Below are positions 60,001 to 64,000 of a stretch of 64,000 nucleotides of DNA, one piece after another (position 1 is the first letter of the stretch; every line of letters starts with the position of its first letter). The translations under genes and the position numbers were made by a program. The notes under the pieces were generated by a model. It was not told where the DNA came from. It saw only the letters and a program-made list of their open reading frames with translations, and did not search any database. The DNA comes from Bradyrhizobium sp. G127 (GTDB lineage: Bacteria > Pseudomonadota > Alphaproteobacteria > Rhizobiales > Xanthobacteraceae): contig NZ_JAKFGN010000002.1 in assembly GCF_021502575.1 (NCBI RefSeq), positions 1,116,001 to 1,180,000 on the forward strand, given 5' to 3'.

Positions 60001-60888
60001 ATGAGCACGCTCACAGACACAGCCCTTCAGGCCGCGCCGGCTACAAAAGCGCGCGGCTACTGGGCCACGGTCGGCCGGCGAATCGTGCGCGACAGGGTCA
60101 GCATGGTATGCGCCTTCATTCTCATCGCGATATTCCTGTCGGCCATCGCCGCGCCGTGGCTCGGTCTCGCCGATCCTTATCAGGGATCCATGATACGCCG
60201 CCTCCGCGTGATCGGAACAGCGGGCTATCCCCTCGGCACCGATGAACTTGGCCGTGATATGCTGTCTCGCCTGATCTACGGTGGACGACTGTCGCTGCTG
60301 ATAGGCATCGTGCCGGTCGTCTTTGCCTTCATCATCGGGACATCGCTCGGCCTCGTGGCCGGGTATGTCGGCGGCAAGATCAACACCGCGATCATGCGCA
60401 CGGTCGACGTGTTTTACGCGTTTCCTTCAGTGCTACTGGCCATTGCGATCTCCGGAGCGCTGGGAGCAGGCATCGTCAACTCCATCGTCTCGCTGACCAT
60501 CGTCTTCGTTCCCCAAATCACCCGAGTCGCCGAGAGCGTGACCACCGGCGTGCGCAACATGGATTTCGTGGAAGCGGCTCGCGCATCCGGCGCCGACGCA
60601 TTCACAATCATGCGGGTTCACATGCTCGGCAATGTGCTGGGATCTATCTTCGTCTATGCCACCGGTCTCATCTCGGTCTCGATGATCCTCGCCGCCGGCC
60701 TGTCGTTCCTCGGCCTCGGAACCAAGCCGCCCGAGCCGGAATGGGGGCTGATGCTCAACACGTTGCGCACTGCGATCTATGTCAACCCGTGGGTGGCGGC
60801 CCTTCCTGGCGTCATGATCTTCGCCGTCTCGATCTGCTTCAACCTGCTGAGCGACGGGATGCGCAGCGCGATGGACATCCGGAATTGA
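60001..60888 (+). CDS. DppC-type ABC transporter permease
   Basis: 295 aa from ATG 60001, 3 nt after the dppB-like stop (an in-frame TTG at 59998 is less likely). GYPLGTDELGRDMLSRLIYG is the DppC signature and FVEAARASGADAFTIMRVHM the coupling loop, with LSFLGLGTKPPEPEWGLML near the end. Confidence 0.95.
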   Translation: MSTLTDTALQAAPATKARGYWATVGRRIVRDRVSMVCAFILIAIFLSAIAAPWLGLADPYQGSMIRRLRVIGTAGYPLGTDELGRDMLSRLIYGGRLSLLIGIVPVVFAFIIGTSLGLVAGYVGGKINTAIMRTVDVFYAFPSVLLAIAISGALGAGIVNSIVSLTIVFVPQITRVAESVTTGVRNMDFVEAARASGADAFTIMRVHMLGNVLGSIFVYATGLISVSMILAAGLSFLGLGTKPPEPEWGLMLNTLRTAIYVNPWVAALPGVMIFAVSICFNLLSDGMRSAMDIRN

Positions 60889-60892
60889 TACC

Positions 60893-61972
60893 ATGACAGA
60901 CACATCTCAATCCATCGATATGCTGGATCCGATCGAAGATCGCGGCGGCAAAGCGCAGCCGTTGCTGCAGGTCACGGGACTGACCAAACATTTCCCGGTT
61001 CGCGGCGGCCTTTTCAGCAAGGGCAAGACAGTCCGTGCCGTCGACAACGTGACGTTCTCGATCGCCAAGGGCGAGACGGTGGGAATCGTCGGCGAATCCG
61101 GCTGCGGCAAATCCACCACGGCACGGCTTCTGATGCACTTGATGCCACGCGATGCGGGCGAGTTTATCTATGATGGCATGTTGGTGGGGCGCGCCCTGTC
61201 GCTACGCGAATTGCGCCGCGCCATGCAGATGGTGTTCCAGGACAGCTACGCCTCGCTCAATCCACGTCTGACCATCGAGGAATCGATTGCCTTCGGCCCC
61301 AAAGTCCACGGGATGGACGATGGCGCCGCACGCGCACTCGCGCAGGAATTGCTGGGAAAAGTCGGATTACGCCCCGAGATCTTCGCCAATCGCTACCCCC
61401 ATGAAATATCCGGCGGCCAGCGCCAGCGGGTCAATATCGCGCGCGCGCTCGCGCTCTCACCGCGCCTTGTGATCCTCGACGAGGCGGTGTCCGCGCTCGA
61501 CAAATCCGTCGAGGCGCAGGTGCTCAACCTCCTCGTCGATCTTAAACGTGAATTTGGACTAACTTATCTTTTCATCAGCCACGACCTGAATGTGGTGCGA
61601 TATATTTCCGATCGCGTGCTGGTGATGTATCTCGGAGAAGTGGTCGAACTCGGTCCGGTTGATGAGGTGTGGGATGCGCCAGCACATCCCTATACCCGCG
61701 CATTGCTGGCAGCGATGCCTTCTTCCGATCCCGACAGGCGCACCGAAACGCCACCTATTACAGGCGATCCGCCTAATCCCATCGATCCTCCGGCCGGCTG
61801 CCGGTTTCACACCCGTTGCCCGTTTGCGGAGCCGCTCTGCTCGGAGGCCGGGCCGAAATTGACGGACATCGACGAGATGGGACATCAGGTGGCCTGCTAC
61901 ATGTCCATTCCAGGTTCGGGCCATAGCCGCGCTCCGGCCGCGCAATCTGTGAGGAGCGCCGAATTGACATGA
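60893..61972 (+). CDS. Dipeptide/oligopeptide ABC transporter ATPase (DppF/OppF type)
   Basis: 359 aa. Walker A GESGCGKST, MVFQDSYASLNPRLTIEESI (Q-loop), signature ISGGQRQRVNIARALA, Walker B LVILDEAVSALDKSV (DEA rather than DEP). The C-terminal oligopeptide domain has GCRFHTRCPFAEPLC. Overlaps the next ATPase by 4 bp. Confidence 0.95.
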   Translation: MTDTSQSIDMLDPIEDRGGKAQPLLQVTGLTKHFPVRGGLFSKGKTVRAVDNVTFSIAKGETVGIVGESGCGKSTTARLLMHLMPRDAGEFIYDGMLVGRALSLRELRRAMQMVFQDSYASLNPRLTIEESIAFGPKVHGMDDGAARALAQELLGKVGLRPEIFANRYPHEISGGQRQRVNIARALALSPRLVILDEAVSALDKSVEAQVLNLLVDLKREFGLTYLFISHDLNVVRYISDRVLVMYLGEVVELGPVDEVWDAPAHPYTRALLAAMPSSDPDRRTETPPITGDPPNPIDPPAGCRFHTRCPFAEPLCSEAGPKLTDIDEMGHQVACYMSIPGSGHSRAPAAQSVRSAELT

Positions 61973-62949
61973 CAAATCTCATCGACATCCGCGATCTCAG
62001 TGTCCGCTTCACCGGCGAGCGCACAGTCTATGCAGTGAACGGCATCAACCTGTCACTCGGCGAAGGTGAAGTTGTCGGCCTTCTCGGTGAATCCGGCTCC
62101 GGCAAGAGCGTCACGCTGCGCGCCCTGATGCGCTTGCTGCCAAAGAAGCGCACGACCATAACCGGCAGCGTTCAGGTCGCAGGACGCGACGTCCTGGCGC
62201 TGAACGACGATGAACTTTTGGCCTTCCGCGGTCGGACGGTCTCGATGATCTTCCAGGAGCCCGCGCTGGCCCTCGATCCTGTCTACACCATCGGCCATCA
62301 GATCGCGGAAAGTGTGATGCGCCACGAGGGCAAGAGCCATACCGACGCAATGGCGCGTGCGCTGGAAATGCTCGAGGTTGTGCGCATTCCTTCCGCCAAG
62401 CGCAGACTGGATGCCTATCCGCACGAGATGTCCGGCGGCATGCGTCAGCGGGCCATGATCGCACTCGCGCTCGCCTGCAAGCCTAAAATCCTGCTGGCGG
62501 ACGAGCCAACCACCGCGCTCGACGCCACGGTACAGATCCAGATCCTGCTGTTACTGCGCGAGTTACAACGCGAATTCGGCATGTCGGTGATCTTCGTCAC
62601 CCACGACATTGGCGTCGCCATCGAGATCTGCGATCGCGTGGCAGTGATGTATGCGGGACAAATCGTCGAAACCGGAACGACCAGCCAGATTGTAAAGGCG
62701 CCAATTCATCCTTACCCACGCGGACTTCTTGCATCCACCGTTCATGGCGCCAAACGCGGCGCGCGGCTGGAGACCATCCCCGGCACACCGCCCTCGCTCG
62801 ACAAAGCGCCGGTCAACTGTTCGTTCGCGCCTCGTTGTGACTTCGCGCAAGCCCGCTGTCTCGAAGCGATGCCACCCAACATAGAGATCGGAGCGGGCCG
62901 CATCGCACGATGTGTTCTGGCGGAACAGATGGTGCAACCGGCCCAGTAG
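61969..62949 (+). CDS. Dipeptide/oligopeptide ABC transporter ATPase (DppD/OppD type)
   Basis: 326 aa. Walker A GESGSGKSV, SMIFQEPALALDPVYTIGHQ, signature MSGGMRQRAMIALALA, Walker B ILLADEPTTALDATVQ. The Cys motif NCSFAPRCDFAQARC marks the oligopeptide C-terminal domain. It completes a B-C-F-D operon. It ends 12 nt before the convergent RND gene stop. Confidence 0.95.
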   Translation: MTNLIDIRDLSVRFTGERTVYAVNGINLSLGEGEVVGLLGESGSGKSVTLRALMRLLPKKRTTITGSVQVAGRDVLALNDDELLAFRGRTVSMIFQEPALALDPVYTIGHQIAESVMRHEGKSHTDAMARALEMLEVVRIPSAKRRLDAYPHEMSGGMRQRAMIALALACKPKILLADEPTTALDATVQIQILLLLRELQREFGMSVIFVTHDIGVAIEICDRVAVMYAGQIVETGTTSQIVKAPIHPYPRGLLASTVHGAKRGARLETIPGTPPSLDKAPVNCSFAPRCDFAQARCLEAMPPNIEIGAGRIARCVLAEQMVQPAQ

Positions 62950-62961
62950 CGACCTTGCCAC

Positions 62962-64000
62962 TCAGCTTCCGACGGGATCAGGCAATTCGGCCTTCTTGGA
63001 TGGAATTTCGACGCTGCCCGGGAAAAGCCTTCGCACCAGCATGTAGAAGATGGGTGTAAAGACCAGCCCGAACAGCGTAACCCCGAGCATCCCGAAGAAG
63101 ACTGCCACTCCCACCGCCTGCCTCATCTCCGACCCCGAGCCGGATGAAATCACCAGCGGCAGAACGCCAAGAATGAACGCGAAGGACGTCATCAGGATCG
63201 GCCGGATACGCAGCCGGCAGGCCTCGATCACCGCGTCAAGCTGGTTATGACCTTCGCGCTCGATATCGCGGGCAAATTCGACGATCAGGATAGCGTTCTT
63301 CGCGGCGAGCCCGACCAGCACCACGAAGCCGATTTGGGTGAGGATATTGACATCCTGCCCCATGATACGCACGCCGATGGTCGCCGCCAGCAGACACATC
63401 GGCACGATCAGGATCACTGCGAACGGCAGCGTCCAGCTGCCATACTGCGCGGCCAGCACCAGATAGACGAACAGCACGCAGATCGGAAATACGTACAGGC
63501 CGGCATTGGCCCCGGTCGCCTGCTGGTAGGAAAGGTCGGTCCATTCGAACGCGAAACCGCTCGGCAACGTTTCGTCGGCAATCTTCTGCATGATGTTGAG
63601 GGCAGTCGCGGAACTAGTGCCCGGCAACGTATCGCCCTGCACCTCCGACGCCGGATACAGGTTGTAACGCGCTACACGGTCCGGCCCGGAGGTGTCGCTG
63701 AAATTCACGACACTGCCCAGGAGCACCATGTCGCCAGCCTTGTTGCGGGTGCGCAACCGCGCCAGATCGGACGTCTCCTTGCGGAATGGCAGATCGGCCT
63801 GGGCGGTGACGTGATAGGTGCGGCCGAGGATGTTGAAGTCGTTGACGTAGGCTGAGCCAAAGTAGGTCTCGATCGCCTCGGTGACGTTCTGGATCGGTAC
63901 GCCAAGCATCTGCGCCTTGAGCCGATCGATCTCGACAAACACCTGCGGCGTGTTGGCTGTAAATGGCGAAAACACCGCCGTGAGGCCCGGCGCCTTGCGC
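62962..64000 (-). CDS. RND-family efflux pump inner-membrane subunit, C-terminal part (5' end off the window)
   Basis: About 346 codons; the frame continues past the right edge, and KAPGLTAVFSPFTANTPQVF precedes IDRLKAQMLGV, as in AcrB/MexB-type pumps. Later, FVVLVGLAAKNAILIVEFAR and AVIEACRLRIRPILMTSFAF are the conserved C-terminal transmembrane signatures. HAE1 drug-efflux subfamily is likely. The membrane-fusion and outer-membrane partners would lie to the right. It ends ...ELPDPVGS. Confidence 0.93.
   Translation of the reverse strand, partial: RKAPGLTAVFSPFTANTPQVFVEIDRLKAQMLGVPIQNVTEAIETYFGSAYVNDFNILGRTYHVTAQADLPFRKETSDLARLRTRNKAGDMVLLGSVVNFSDTSGPDRVARYNLYPASEVQGDTLPGTSSATALNIMQKIADETLPSGFAFEWTDLSYQQATGANAGLYVFPICVLFVYLVLAAQYGSWTLPFAVILIVPMCLLAATIGVRIMGQDVNILTQIGFVVLVGLAAKNAILIVEFARDIEREGHNQLDAVIEACRLRIRPILMTSFAFILGVLPLVISSGSGSEMRQAVGVAVFFGMLGVTLFGLVFTPIFYMLVRRLFPGSVEIPSKKAELPDPVGS

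Noticed and set aside
1-64000. Mobile elements, CRISPR arrays, tRNA or rRNA genes
   Set aside because: No transposase or integrase frames, regularly spaced repeats, or tRNA/rRNA-like segments were found on reading the window, although a dedicated RNA search could not be run.

Overview
The window is GC-rich DNA with tightly packed operons, many ATGA stop/start overlaps and a very high density of ABC importers and catabolic enzymes. The gene content (several branched-chain amino-acid-type Liv systems, a full C-P lyase locus, a molybdenum hydroxylase, FCD-type GntR regulators, a DUF1488 protein) suggests an alphaproteobacterium of the Bradyrhizobium/Rhodopseudomonas/Afipia group. That placement is inferred from gene content, not from a marker gene. 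I see no rRNA, tRNA, insertion sequence, prophage or CRISPR array.

Layout. (1) 1-5476: the start of a LivH permease running off the left edge, glpD, then an AceE-like 2-oxoacid dehydrogenase E1 divergent from an Lrp/AsnC regulator. (2) 5480-14793: a minus-strand operon livK-livH-livMGF (one three-domain fusion protein)-3-hydroxyacid dehydrogenase-beta-keto acid cleavage enzyme-esterase, divergent from a GntR regulator and an SDR. (3) 14795-29162: two small proteins, then a complete phosphonate locus: phnGHIJKLMN, phnF, phnCDE1E2, and a divergent unit of hexapeptide transferase, second PhnM and a 2H phosphoesterase-like protein. Three Pho-box-like direct-repeat elements and one PhnF-type palindrome lie in its promoters. 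(4) 29427-35374: a FadR-type regulator, a cupin dioxygenase-like protein, an SDR and a nitrate/sulfonate/taurine-type ABC importer with an extra small membrane protein. (5) 35436-54422: a seven-gene catabolic operon (Fe-alcohol dehydrogenase, thioesterase, crotonase, metallo-beta-lactamase hydrolase, SDR, acyl-CoA ligase, aldehyde dehydrogenase), a five-gene Liv importer, a three-subunit molybdenum hydroxylase with a CoxG-like protein, and two tandem-HxlR regulators. (6) 54527-62949: a MarR regulator and a dipeptide/oligopeptide-type importer with two divergent binding proteins. (7) 62962-64000: the C-terminal part of an RND efflux pump running off the right edge.

How the parts work together. 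Each metabolic block pairs an importer with the enzymes for its substrate and a regulator. The most notable block is region 5. A near-identical 20-bp asymmetric element (invariant TTGCAT and TAGACT) occurs upstream of the catabolic operon, in the livG/livK divergent promoter and in the hydroxylase/CoxG divergent promoter, so these units look like one regulon for an unidentified, probably cyclic or aromatic, substrate. Two enzymes of that operon, a crotonase and an SDR, lack their families' standard catalytic residues, and its two candidate regulators are single-chain duplications of the HxlR fold. In region 3 no phnP is visible, and the linked 2H-phosphoesterase-like protein is a reasonable candidate for that missing step.
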